A stretch of 64,000 nucleotides of DNA, taken from positions 186,001-250,000 of the forward strand of contig JAUIMM010000484.1 in the NCBI GenBank assembly GCA_031769625.1, given 5' to 3'. The notes below the pieces were generated by a model. That model worked only from the letters and a program-made list of their open reading frames with translations. It was not told the DNA's origin and ran no database searches. Both the position numbers and the translations under genes were made by a program. Shown here in pieces: positions 1 to 11,312 of this stretch (positions are counted from its first letter, which is position 1; each line of letters opens with the position of its first letter). The DNA is from Taudactylus pleione. Taxonomy: Eukaryota > Chordata > Amphibia > Anura > Myobatrachidae.

Positions 1-337
1 GCATAATTAGCATGGAAGCGTCATTGTACACGTCACTTGGTTGTATTTCAGCCTGTAGTGATCGCAGTGCTTGAGGTGGAGTAGGGTCTACCTCAAGCGC
101 TGCGTGCAGCTCCGATGGCTCTCGATGCTTCTGATCATACACTTCCTGGAGATGACGTGTGTTAAGACAGAAAAGTGGGCTTCTTTATACCGGCGTGCGC
201 TCACTCTGCCGTCGCTCTCTAAAACATAGAGGGCGTCCTTACACCACACAGTGCGATAGCGGAATTTGCATACCCAGCCCCTTTTGGCAGCGAGAGAGCG
301 CAGCTTAGCGTCCAGGTCTGAATCGACCCCTCAGTCT
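1..337 (-). pseudogene. Unrecognised coding remnant at left edge (partial)
   Basis: Seen: read on the minus strand, about 68 codons are open from roughly 337 downwards (residues include LRSLAAKRGWVCKFRYRTVW). A different frame is then open from about position 190 to the window edge (residues include RHLQEVYDQKHREPSELHAA) and runs off the end. The block is much richer in CpG than the surrounding AT-rich DNA. The frame change could be one frameshift or an exon boundary. I recognise no family: it could be a degraded retroelement or viral-like gene, or an exon of a host gene lying mostly outside the window. No start codon or splice site could be fixed. Confidence 0.3.
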
Positions 338-3126
338 TACGAAAAAGTAATGTACAGTATAATAGACCTCTTTAACCATTTTGAGACACATGATATAATA
401 CCGACTTATTGTGCAATTACATTTTATTGCCTTGTCATGGATTGCTGACAGATAGTGGAGGGTTATGCAAATCTGTAAAACTGGAGATTGAAATGTTTCA
501 CATCCCAAATGATTTATAACAACATATTATCCGAGCCAGCAGTCTAGAGTGAATGTAAAGGTTACATACATCAGCAAGAGTCATGCCTAATGACAGGGGA
601 TCTCATCCTGGGATCAATTAGATTATCAGTCTGCCCTAGCAATCAGCTCTGTAGCATAATGTGCAGTTGAATAATACAATGCTCTAGTTGGAATTTCCAG
701 CAGTGACACTTAGTGCATGCAAATCACAGCAGATTGATGAATATGTCACCCTGAGGTGTTAACTTGTGGTTATTTTAAGATAAATGACATTTTAGCTTTT
801 TACTAAGAATGATGCATATAATGTTTTTTTGTGCCAGATGTTGCTTCCCGTTGGTTATGCAAAGAAACTCTAGCTAAGTGCCTCTGAATCAGAAAACTCC
901 TGAGGAAATACTTAAAAAGTGCAAATTCTGATGGCTCACTTCTTCTTTGCTGAATATAATCGATAGTGTCATCTATCAGTTTGAGAACATTTAAATAATA
1001 CATAGGTCATGTTTCCTGCATTTTCCCATTATATACAGTACATGTCACTGCCTAGTCAGGTAAGCTATTCATATGAATACTCTAAAGGCAGCTTGCTTTG
1101 AGTCTGGAACCGGGACGTGGAAAGTAATAAAAATCAGTGACATTTCGTTATGTTTTGTGGATAAAAATATACCAATGAGTCATAATATAGTTACTAGGAT
1201 AGGTTTATGCTACTAATGACGCACTACAGTTGTCAAGCTCATTAGCCCTAGGGTATTCAGAGCGTCTGCTGGTCACTAAATCAATACTCTATACTAAAGA
1301 CTAAAATGTCAATTATGTGCTAAATTCAAATTAACACTATATACTAACCCAGGTGAGATTGTATTAGACCAGACACTAATTGTATTAGACCAGACACTAA
1401 ATACCTGAGTACAAACGCCAATATTTGCCTGCATTTGACACTTGCGCTACGTGCAATTGGAGAGTTGGAATGGGGAAGGGAAATTGCAGTCCAATGTGGC
1501 CAAGTACAGTAATACCCCTTTTACACCACAGCTAAAACCGGGTTATTGCAGGGTTAACCTGGGTCGCTGCTTGGTGTAACAGGGCCAGGGCTGGATTCAC
1601 GGGTCGAGTCACTTGGCAATCCAACCCAGGTAGTTTGCAGGGTTTAACACAGGAACCACCCGTGTAACCCTGCAGTGTAAACAGTTACCCCTGGTCCAGA
1701 AGCAAAACAATTAAATCCCGCACCGATATTTTCATCTGAGTATAAGCATTTAGTCCAGATAATGTACAATATGAAGATTATATAGAACCCAAAAACTCCC
1801 ACGATATCTGTCTAATAGGAGATTAGAAAATTAAAAATGTTTGTAGAGGTGCTACCTAACAATCTTGTTTGTTACAATATTTAATTCAACAGAGAGAAAA
1901 GATAAAATATATGTTTGGTGCACTCTTTGGGTCTGCATGCTATATATCAGAAAAATGTTATCTGGATTTGTATAAAATGTAACTTTATTTTTAAAAATTA
2001 AAAGGAAAGCATAGTCCAAGGAAATAGTTGCAATATTTAAAATGTAGTAAGATTAAAGTTTCAAAGAATGTGAAAAAATATGAAAGTAAGAAAGGTGCTC
2101 GAATAATAAAATCTCCTGTCGGCGATCAAATCACGTATTTGATTTGTGTACTATTATATTGTGTTTATTCATAATAAATGTGTATTTAAACACTATAGTT
2201 TGGGCTGGAGTTATATATTTTATTTATAGCATGCACTCTTTTAGCTTTGTCATCCAGTGATATTATTTTAATGTAACTGTATGTTGTTACTTTCTCTTTA
2301 TAATTATCAGATGGCGTTGTATATTGTATATTCAAATATACTAAATGTCAATAGTATTCATATTTTAATTCAGAATGTGGGATGATCATTTAGTATCCAA
2401 GATACTGCAGTTCATAAAACCATTATATTCAGCATAATTTATAAACATCAGTTTATTAAATTGATGTAATCCTGTAAAAGTTACCAAATGGCTGGTCACG
2501 CGCCTTCAGCAGTCCCTTCCATGACATTTCCCTGGTGGGCAGTGCCAGATTAAGGTCCACATGGATCTGGAGCTGAAATTTATGAAGGGCCTATTGTGTG
2601 TCGATGCAGGGAGTGTGACAAGCGCTGCTGCAGTGTGACTTGGGATGTGGGGGCGTGACCAGTCTTATCTGGGTGTGGCCTGTGCCACGGGTGTGGCTAT
2701 CACCATAAAGGGAATTGCTAGCTCCTACCTTCAACCACTCTATAATGGAGCAGTAATAAAAAATAAAAGGTTTTGGGGGTTGTTTTTTGTGAAAGGGTGA
2801 GAACTATATTGTCTGCCTTTCCTTGACTGCTAGAACAGTTTAAAGTAATAAAAAATAATAATTGTTCACTGATTATCGGCATATTTCTGTAAGTGTTCCC
2901 TAATCCCTAGCCACTGTAGTAAATTAATAAATTAGCTGTTGTCTTTACTTGGCAATACTAGACCAGGGTGGTGATGGTTAACTTATTGCTTTGCAGATGT
3001 CCAAGCGTGAGCTGATTTGGGATTTAGTTTTAAATGTTAATAAGAAAAAATCTAATAAAGTTTAAAATAAAAAATATTTAAAATGATAAAAAAAATCTCA
3101 AAAGTCTTTTCACAATAACAATTTTT
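338..3126. other. AT-rich intergenic stretch, no gene seen
   Basis: No convincing coding frame. There is a 21-base direct duplication near 1369-1410 (core TATTAGACCAGACACTAA) and a possible short MITE near 1513-1690 with GGGTTA/TAACCC-type pairing. A GC-richer patch at about 2490-2720 looks like an old element but was not identified. Confidence 0.5.
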
Positions 3127-3290
3127 GGAGTCTATTTACTACGCAGTATTAGGAGGTACCAGCCAATCAGCTCCTAACTGCCATGTCACAGGCTGTGTTT
3201 GAAAAATGACAGCTGGGAGCTGATTGGCTGGCACCTTTCTCTCCTTTCACTTTGTCTCCTAACACAGCTTAGTAAATAGACCCCTTAATC
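3127..3290. mobile_element. MITE, AATCAGCTCCTAACTG family, copy 1
   Basis: The ends are inverted copies of GTCTATTTACTAMG (3132 and about 3283). Internal arms, CCAATCAGCTCCTAACTG and its near complement, surround a short spacer, so the element folds into a long hairpin. A relative lies at 63302-63477. No clear target duplication was identified for this copy. Confidence 0.65.
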
Positions 3291-3426
3291 TGTTAATTAC
3301 CATCCTGAGACACAGTAGTTCTAACAGAACATGTACCGCTACAATACTAGTTAAACAGGATTATCCATGCAGAGGCTTTGGGAAGCTTCCACCAGAGCAT
3401 CAAGTCAGAGAGCAAGTAAATAAATA

Positions 3427-3428
3427 TA

Positions 3429-3454
<26 letters not shown>
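3427..3454. repeat. (AT)n microsatellite
   Basis: Uninterrupted alternating AT of about 28 bases, just upstream of the Penelope-like element. Confidence 0.95.
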
Positions 3455-3462
<8 letters not shown>

Positions 3463-3542
3463 AGGATGCAACAGGTAATACCTGAGCAAACACCCCAGGC
3501 GGCACTCAAGGCTTTTGGAAAATGCTATCTCCAGAGGCAAAG

Positions 3543-3655
3543 GGGTAAATTTACTAAAGTGAGATATTTTAGAAGTGAGCTTTAGAAAAGATGTTGCCCA
3601 TAGCAACCAGTCAGATTCTACTTAGCATTTAACTTACACCTTCTAGAAGATAATT
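3543..3655 (+). mobile_element. MITE fragment (left half)
   Basis: Begins GGGGTAAATTTACTAAAGTG, matching the end type of the TTTACTAA MITEs, and carries the CCCATAGCAACCAGTCAGATTC segment typical of such hairpins. The right half is absent. The fragment ends where the Penelope-like sequence begins, which suggests truncation when that element arrived. Confidence 0.45.
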
Positions 3656-6600
3656 GCTAGAATCTTATAGGGGAATTAAAAGTTTAAATGTATGTTGTTG
3701 TGATGGCCTTGATACTGGTATTCACACTACAAACATACAACACAACGACATAACATTTATAAAAAATAGTCATATAAAAAAATGCAAAAATATAGTTAAA
3801 AGTCCACACACTTACCCACTCAATAGGGTTACATAATGTGTAGAAGCTCCAGTAGAATCTTGGTGGCGAGTTATACGCTTCTCACAGGTCCCAAATGTAT
3901 ATGTAAAGTGCTCTGTATCTCTATTCCATAGTGAACCGAGGGCCAGATGCAGAGATGTAAGCAGAGTTGTGATACAGAACACTTCTGACTATATTTCTGA
4001 GGCCCACAGACAGCTCTCCGACAGCAAATTCTATAGAGTATTAGATAGAGATCCCTCTTCAATATTTCAAAAGGAATTACAATTGATGTTGCTGTCATAT
4101 CAAGAACTGGGTGTCATATCCAAGGAGGAATTTAATTTTCTTTTTTGCACTCACCCTATCACATCCACCTATTATCACCTTCCAAAGATTCACAAATCAC
4201 TACACAATCCACCTGGGCGTCCAATTATCTCCAGTATAGGTTCTTTAACCACTAACCTTTCACATTATGTTGACCAATTTTTACAGTTGCGTGCAATAAC
4301 CTTGAAATCTCATTTACAGGACACTACTCACCTTTTAAAATTAATTTCTGGTATACAATGGGAATCTGATTTTTTATTTCTCACTTGTGATGTTTCTGCA
4401 CTATACACTAATATTCCACACGATTTAGGTTTAATGACGGTTGAAGAAAGTCTGATAAAAGATCCAGAGGTCTCTGAGATACAACGTTCATTCATTCTGA
4501 CCTCCATCAAATATATTCTGACTCACAATTATTTTATTTTCAATGGTGTCTATTATTTACAGACCCTTGGCATGGCGATGGGGACCAGGTTCGCGCCAAG
4601 TCACGCCAAACTATATATGGGCGCGTTCGAACAACGCCATATATGGGATGGGGCTTTTGGCGCGAACCTGGTCCTCTACACCAGATATATAGATGACTTG
4701 TTTTTTATTTGGAAAGGGGATTCACGTTCTATCACTCAATTTGTTGATCACTTGAACTTCAACACCTTTAATCTCACTTTCACGAGCACTTATCACCCTA
4801 ATTGTATAAATTTTTTGGATATTACACTTGAAGTGTTGAATAATAAAATAATCACATCTAATTACAGAAAAGATGTCGATTGTAACAACTACCTTGAGTA
4901 TGGGAGTAATCATCAAAAGGCATGGTTAAGAAATATCACTAAAGGACAACTGCGTAGATTTAAACGTAATTGTACCGACGATAAAAAGTTTAGGGAACAA
5001 GCACTAGACCTCATGGCTTCATTTCAGGACAAATCTTATCCGTCAAAATTGCTGGAAACAGCTTATAAAGATGTTAGCAATATAGATAGGTCTTTATTAC
5101 TTCTGTCAAAACAAGAAAAAGTTGAAACGACGATAACTACGTCTACCCATCCACGAGTGGATAGTTCTATAGTATTTGTGTCTAAACAAAATAGTGCGTC
5201 ATCTAAAATTAAACAGATTATTAATAATAATTTTTCTATTTTACAATTAGACCCCATCCTTAAAAAAGAGTTGGGAGACCATCCGACAGTTATTTTAAAA
5301 AAAGCAGATAATTTACAATCCAAGCTTGCACCTAGCCATTTCAGAGAGAATAAGAGTAATATATCTACCCAGAGACCCTCGATTATACCTTGGGCTACTA
5401 GACCAATAGGATGTTTTAGATGCAACCACAATAGATGTACCACTTGTAAGTTTATAACCAATAGGGAAAATACTTTTGTGTGTGAAGTAACAGGTGAAAT
5501 TTATCCAATTAAATCTTTTGTAAACTGCGAGACAGACTATGTGATATACTTACTCTCATGTCCCTGCAAAAAGCAATATATAGGACGTACCACCAGAAAA
5601 TTTAAAGTGAGATACCTTGAACACTGTCGGAATATAAAAAAGAAATATTGAAATCACAGTCTGTCACGTCATTTCGCAGAGACACACAATTCTGCCTCTG
5701 AACTCCTGACTGCTACTATAATTGAGCAGATAGGTTATACAGAATGAGGAGGTGATAGATTTACAAAACTATGTGCTAGAGAAGCGTATTGGATCTATGT
5801 AATGCATACACTTTTCCCTGAAGGTCACAACGAAAATATTGAATTAGATTTTTAATATCTAACCTTTCCCTCTGCTTTCCCTGTTCATTCATATTTTGTC
5901 TTTTTCTCTTATAATTATCTCCTATATATATTGCTATTTCACTTATAGACCCCATACACCTTTTATCTATAACGGTGTAGGGTTTCCTTTAGAATGAGAT
6001 ATTAGATTTATATTCATAAATATACTTTTATATATACTTTTATATATCATTCTGCATTTTTAGACATATTCAACTGTCTTTACCCATATGATATGGATTT
6101 TTCATTCATTTAGGAACATTTGGTTCTCAAACGAGCGATCTATTGATTTTTATATCATGTTATTTATATATTATAATAACGCTATATTGTTACATTTTTG
6201 TAATCATATATATATATTTTTTTTTTTATTTTATTTTATTATTTTTTACATTTATCTATATTTGTTCATATATTTATATATATTTATATTTTTATTTTTA
6301 TGCTTAATGTGTTTACATTCATATTGGTCATCTTTCAGTATGTCTTCACCCACCTTTAATGCCTGTATAATGTTTGCATGTGCATTCAAGTGAGACCATG
6401 GTTTAATTACAATTGCTTTTAATGAATGATTATTACCAAGAGGTGTGTAATTGTGGAGCCAATATATACTCTGCTAGGAAGTGCAAACCTTCTGAGCCCA
6501 CCTTCTGAGGAAACCAGGATTGTTGTCCTGGAGAAACGCGTTAAGGCACTTTGGGCAATTACACTGCCGTGTATACACCAGCCTTTTGTGGATGTTCACT

Positions 6601-7300
6601 TCTGCTTTGGAAAGTTCCAGCCGAGAGGAGACCCGTCTGACGCTACGTTGATGCCAATAGCTTTAATCCAAAACAGCCGCTTCACACCAGCTTGATTTAC
6701 GGCTGGATGCATCTCCTGCTCACCGCCTGAATACTACAGTGCTGTTACCCTCCACCTTTATCGAATTGGGCCCCCGCATGCATTGATAGCGGCCATGAAT
6801 TCCAGCTATACCTATTGAACTGGGCCGCCACATGCACTGTCAGTGATCTGACTTCCAGCTCCATTTACCACAGCCGCGGTTCAGCGCACACGGAGAGAGC
6901 TTACAGCGGAGGTCCCCACGTTACCGACTGATTCCTGTACAGACACTGGGGCATATGCACACGAACTGTGTGCACTCATTGATGGTTGGACACATTCTCA
7001 GGCTTAGGTGAGCCACACTTATATATTCCTCATACCACGGCTTATAGTCCATCTACTATTTTGGAGATTTATACCCACTTGTTGGTTTGGTGTATACAGT
7101 CATCATATTATCAGTCCCATTGGACATATTAAGTGACATTGATGATCTAATCCCTCAAGAGATACATATCTCCAACTAATCTCTATATTAGGGACTGCAG
7201 TGTAATCTTTGCTACATATTGACTGTTTTTAATCATTGTGTATTTTGTCAATAAATTGTATGTTTATTTGTTCTACTAGCGCTACAATTGTTTCTTTTTT
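3655..7300 (+). mobile_element. Penelope-like retroelement, 5' truncated
   Basis: Contains the RT plus GIY-YIG reading frame (3969-5855), then about 1.4 kb of AT-rich 3' sequence. That tail includes a GAAACGCGTT motif near 6534 and a TTTTGTCAATAAATTGTATG stretch near 7246, which I judge to be the 3' or pseudo-LTR region of such elements. The edges are approximate: the 5' edge abuts a half MITE, and the 3' edge is inferred from where the AT-rich tail ends. Target-site duplication not found. Confidence 0.6.
3969..5855 (+). pseudogene. Penelope-like RT / GIY-YIG endonuclease, two in-frame stops
   Basis: One frame runs 629 codons to TAA 5853-5855 with TGA stops at 5649-5651 and 5745-5747; no frameshift is needed. 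RT landmarks in order are GRPIISSIGS, a DVSALYTNIPH block, GMAMGTRFAPS and the catalytic YIDD in TRYIDDLFFIWKG. A Cys-rich linker (CFRCNHNRCTTC) follows, then a GIY-YIG nuclease signature (VIYLLSCPCKKQYIGRT). Beyond the first stop are RHFAETHN and a conserved tail ending ENIELDF. This order is that of Penelope-like elements, which prime from nicked DNA with RT and GIY-YIG in one protein. The track frame opens at a GTG; open codons continue upstream but the normal N-terminus (more than 100 residues) is missing. Almost certainly inactive. Confidence 0.92.
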
Positions 7301-7615
7301 ATCACATGTTCCTTTTTGTGGGTTGCAGTTCCCACATTTTGTAGCTGCTTCTGTAGACCAAATTGTTCTCAGGGTGAGTAGCATTGCGCACCAACCCCCT
7401 TCATTTTTCTTGCATTTCCATGTAATCAGTGAGCATTAGTGCTGCATCTTTGGATGCAGCAGTCATGCTCAAATATTCTAATACAGCAGGAAGGGCTGTA
7501 AGAAAAAGATGCCTCCTCATACAACACTGAGCCCTTCGCAGCATTCGATCACCATTGTGATCCTTGTCACAATGGTCAAATACATCGGCCATCTAAGTAA
7601 GCCAAAGCTTACTTA

Positions 7616-8190
7616 GGGGCATATTCAATTAGAAGCAAAAAGTCAATTGTCGGACTTTTCGCCGTCATCGGAGGTTTTGAGGTCGAAAAATCATCGCACA
7701 CATCCCCGTGTATCCCCCGTATTGAATTCCAAATCGGCGAAAACGGGACCCAGCAAAAACGAAATCTGAGAAAAGTGCTGTACTTTTTTTGGGAAATAAG
7801 CCTACCCCCCAAAAGATGCTCTGACATGGGAGATCACTATGGGTACCCCCGAATAGCCCTGCTGAAGGTATGTGGGGTCTTTAAATGGTCTCGATAGCTG
7901 TTTTTTTTGCGGCTTCGAGTAAGTGGTGAAGAATAGCATTTAGCAACTTTTTTGGGGAAAAATTAGTAGTCCCAGCAAATTTGGGGTACATGAAAATGGG
8001 TGCTAGCATATTTTAAAGTTGCTAATGTGAAGATTAAAAAAAAAAAGTGAAAAATCCACTTGCCGCAAGCACCTGCAAACACAAAAACACCTGGGGAATA
8101 CTTGGGGACCCCTTCTGAGTATATTTAGTTTGTTTTAAAGTTTGTCCCCAAAAATATATTACATTTACCTATATTAAGCATCATTTCTCC
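7616..8190 (-). mobile_element. MITE, GGAGCAAAAAGTC family, truncated copy
   Basis: Begins GGCATATTCAATTAGAAGCA and keeps the segments seen in the fuller copy at 27016-27832 but in the opposite orientation: the GACTTTTCG terminal region, the AGATGCT/TGACATGG block, the GGGTACCCC block and the AGTGGTGAAGAATAG stretch. The far end is not recognisable, so the copy is truncated at about 8130-8190. Confidence 0.6.
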
Positions 8191-8273
8191 AGCTCACCTG
8201 CGATTTATCAATTTAATACTTGTGGAAGACTGATTTAAACCATATTTTTTGGCTACAAATAACTGGACATTTA

Positions 8274-8595
8274 GGGCCTGATTCAGAGTTGGGAATAGAG
8301 AGAGAGATAGCACTTAACTGTGAACCTGAACAAACCATTTTGCAATGCAAGGGGTATAAATACATAATTTTTTTTTGCATGTGGGGTAAATACTGGCTGC
8401 TTTTGCATGTAGCCCACAAATACTGCACAGCTTTATTATTACTCTACAATTTAGATGTCAGTTTGGACACCTCCCTCCCAAATCTAAATCTCTCTGCACA
8501 TTTTAAATCTGCCCCACCTGCAGTGCAGCATGGTTTCACCAAGATGATCAGTTGAGAGAGATATCTCACTCTATTCCCAACTCTGAATCAGGCCC
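8274..8595. mobile_element. MITE with exact TTA duplication (GGGCCTGATTCAG-type ends)
   Basis: The left end GGGCCTGATTCAGAGTTGGG and the right end are perfect inverted copies, continuing through GAATAGAG. It is flanked by TTA at 8271-8273 and 8596-8598. Length 322 bp. A 3-bp duplication fits a PIF/Harbinger-like mechanism better than hAT or Tc1, but no transposase of that type is visible here. Confidence 0.9.
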
Positions 8596-8984
8596 TTAGT
8601 TTCCATTTGAGACTGTTACCGATTTCTCATTTCTGCAATTAATATTACTGAGGTTACAATCTAAGCTCTTTGTTACTAGTTAGTATCAGTCACTATGCTC
8701 TCAAACCACTGATTTTACTGATTGTTATGTGTTAAAATGTATTTACTCCCGGGAGCATTTAGTTCTGTTTATGTGTATTATAATAAATGTATTTTTTTAT
8801 AAATTTTGGTTTGTTACAGTGTTCATGATGTTTTAGCGCCTTTGCAGTATATCCCTGTTTAGCTCTCTTATTGTATTAGAGACAAGCAATCTCCTATTCT
8901 GCTAGTTGGCAGCTACATCCTCTGAGCCACACTCACCACAGCACCCCATCAGGTGCCAAGGTTAATTTGTGATTACTTTCTTTA

Positions 8985-9118
8985 GAGATATCCATTGCTG
9001 TGCACAGGTGACTTAATTAATACCTCAGTCAATTTGATTTAACCATATGTGCTCAACCATGGACATCTCTAAAACCTGAACTGTTGGGGAGCCTTGAGGA
9101 CCATGTTTGGGAACCTCT
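8985..9118 (-). mobile_element. hAT-type MITE, 5' truncated
   Basis: Matches the complete copy at 63581-63764: the shared parts are GATATCCATTGCTG-like sequence, the CTCAACCATGGACATC region, AACTGTTGGGGAGCCTTGAG and the end TTTGGGAACCTCTG. Only one terminus is preserved. Confidence 0.6.
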
Positions 9119-9124
9119 GTCTTA

Positions 9125-9311
9125 AGGCCCCCATACATCAGAGATTGATTGCAGCAATCGTGCAATTTGCAATTGATTGTGTATAAAAATCTTTCCCTTT
9201 TTCAATCAAATGTGGAATTTCTGTAATCGATTGAAAAAGGGAAAGATTTTTATACACAATCGATTGCAAATTGCACGATTTCTGCAATCAATCTCTGATG
9301 TATGGGGGTCT
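9125..9311. mobile_element. MITE with near-perfect hairpin, TTA duplication (chain member 1)
   Basis: The ends AGGCCCCCATACATCAGAG and CTCTGATGTATGGGGGTCT pair. The arms continue through CAATCGTGCAATTTGCAATTGATT and GTGTATAAAAATCTTTCCC to a loop near 9210, so almost the whole element is one hairpin. Flanked by TTA at 9122-9124 and 9312-9314. Confidence 0.88.
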
Positions 9312-9407
9312 TTACACACATACGTAATAATTAGCAGAATAGCGAAACCTTCGGTACTATCGAGTACCATCGCTGCCTCATGCACACCTGCACAAGCCCT
9401 GACCTTA

Positions 9408-9713
9408 AGCTGGCCACACACTAGACCAACTTACATCCAACCAGCCAACTTGTTGATTGGTTGGAATGAAAATCTGGTAACGTATGGGAGTAAATGATGA
9501 TCAGCAATTTGATCCTAAATGCCAGAAAACAGATGAAAATGGTCATTCAGACAAGTTTGTTAAATGTTTGATCTAAACTATTTGTTCAACAGTTTTGGTC
9601 CATTTTCCAGCATTTGGGAGAAAATTGCTGATTGTATACCATACCAGATTTTCATTCCAACCAATCAACTAGTTGGCTGGTTGGACAGATAATCTTTAGA
9701 TGTGTGGCCAGCT
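9408..9713. mobile_element. MITE with AGCTGGCCACACA ends, TTA duplication (chain member 2)
   Basis: The left end AGCTGGCCACACA pairs with TGTGTGGCCAGCT at the right. The arms pair again through CCAACCAGCCAAC and GATTGGTTGGAATGAAAATC. Flanked by TTA at 9405-9407 and 9714-9716. A more distant relative with AGCTGGCCACACAC ends lies at 13908-14229. Confidence 0.9.
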
Positions 9714-9716
9714 TTA

Positions 9717-9891
9717 TGCTGGGCATACACTATACAATTATCTGTCAGATATCTGTCCAGTCTGGCTGGTGGGAATGAAAATCTGGTAAAGTATGGGAGC
9801 AAATGACAATAGAAATTTGCTCCCAAACACTAGAAAACGGACCAGATTTTCCTTCCCACCAGACAGATAATTGTAGAGTGTATGCCCAGCA
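9717..9891. mobile_element. MITE with TGCTGGGCATACAC ends, TTA duplication (chain member 3)
   Basis: The ends TGCTGGGCATACACTATACA and its complement pair and continue through ATTATCTGTC. TTA lies at 9714-9716 (shared with the preceding element) and 9892-9894. Length 175 bp. The shared TTA shows it inserted exactly at the edge of its neighbour, or the neighbour inserted at its edge. Confidence 0.9.
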
Positions 9892-10615
9892 TTACTTAGA
9901 AACTGCTAACAACCACACACGCTATGAGACCTCACACTGCATATGGGATCGCAGTGGATAATTTATGCACGCCCCTGCAACAGCGTGCGAACGCACTGGC
10001 ACGTCTGTGCTCGGCCGACCATCCCCCTTTACCACCCACAAACGGCACTTCCTGTCAATCACTCATGCGATGGGTCTGCGTAGCCGCTGCCATCACAATT
10101 CCCATCGCAGCGGCTTGTTCACGCATGCATATGCATGCGCAGAATGCAAGAATTGGCTGATTGTGTGCTTAATACCAACTGCGATCCTTGCAGAATCAGG
10201 CCCTGAATCCACATAACTGCACCAGTCCTGTTATAAACTTCCAAAGACATCAATTGGCTGCCTGCCAAAAAACCTAAGAGGAAGCAGGAAAAGGGGACGG
10301 TAGAACATTATGGCATGTCAGGGACGGGGGAAGATTATATAATAAGCATCTAGAAAGAGAAAACTGCACAACAAGATGATGAAAAAATAAACTTAGAAAT
10401 AACTAGATTTATTAGACATAAAAAGGTTCTCAAATATTGTACAGTTGTCTCTGTAGAATGTAATTACCTGGCATGTACTCTGTCACTTCACAATGTTAGT
10501 CTTTATTTTAAAATTATTTGTATGCTTTAAATATTCGTAAGATCATCACACCAACAATATTCACTTATATTGTAGATAACCTTAAACATTATATATATAT
10601 CACCTGGAATATGAG

Positions 10616-11076
10616 ATGAAAGCACAAAATACTGTCAACATCATCATCATTGGCAGCGTTGCCTTCATCTCCATGCTGATCTGCACTACAGGTATCCCTT
10701 ATGTCACAGAATTTTCCAGATACCGCCAGTTCATACTGTATGTATTGCGTTACTTTCTTTATTGTCTGCTATAACATTTTTCAAACCTAAGCTTTATTTA
10801 TTCATATGTAATATATTAACAGATTGGCAGAAGACAACACCAGATCTACTAAAGATTTAAATGGTAAGCAATTATTATGTGTTATACTATTATATATAAA
10901 TAATGTGACTATTTCTGCTCTCCCTAGATGATGATGTAGAATCTACATATACTGCAGCTGAACAAAAAATCAACAAAAATGTAACACATTGTAACGGCTG
11001 CCATGGTTTCTACCACCAGCCTGCAACCTCGCATTTCTTAACTTGGGGCGAGTTCTGGCGTGACCTCTATCTGTAA
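10616..11076 (+). CDS. Candidate small multi-exon membrane protein gene
   Basis: Spliced model: exon 10616-10737, intron of 85 nt (GTATGT...TTAACAG), exon 10823-10863, intron of 64 nt (GTAAGC...CTCTCCCTAG), exon 10928-11076 ending in TAA. The joined frame is open for 103 codons. The N-terminus MKAQNTVNIIIIGSVAFISM has a short polar start and a hydrophobic stretch (residues 7-26), like a signal anchor. An acidic DDDVE follows, then a possible N-glycosylation site NVTH, a C-x2-C pair (CNGC) and an aromatic end (WGEFWRDLYL). Alternatively the donor at 11072 (CT|GTAAAC) joins a fourth exon 11313-11439 (acceptor TGTTTTTACAG) and stays in frame for 41 more codons to TAA at 11437. The region holds no recognised repeat. 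I do not recognise the protein and assign no function. Upstream non-coding exons may exist. Confidence 0.4.
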
Positions 11077-11312
11077 ACTCCAGGTACCCCTACACCCCCC
11101 TACCCACTGCCCCCCCCCACACACCATCTTTGCCCACTTCATTGTGTAGTGCAGACTATGAGTATGCCATCCTATCCTCTATTTGTACCTGCCCATACCA
11201 GACAGCAAAGTGAGTGAACACAGCGAAAGGCCACCCTGCAGCAGCATGCTCTCACACATGGCCACAAAATGGAAGGAGTTGTCCCCTGAACTGCCCAGAA
11301 CTGTTTTTACAG

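Larger units (their letters stand above)
9315..10203 (+). mobile_element. Host MITE split by two other MITEs
   Basis: The pieces at 9315-9404 and 9895-10203 align in order with the copies at 15885-16282 and (reverse) 18113-18519. Shared segments are the ACACATACGTAATA start, GAAACCTTCGGTACTATC, CACAAGCCCTGACCTTA, then CTTAGAAACTGCTAAC, CGCATGCATATGCATGCGC and the end ATCCTTGCAGAATCAGGCCC. The first inner terminus is lost. The interruption at 9405-9894 consists of two further elements inserted at a TTA. Confidence 0.7.

Noticed and set aside
5063..5461. 132-codon minus-strand frame
   Set aside because: Antisense shadow of the Penelope-like RT/EN frame.
6088..6393. 101-codon Phe/Tyr/Ile-rich frame
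   Set aside because: AT-rich 3' tail of the Penelope-like element. The hydrophobicity is due to T-richness.
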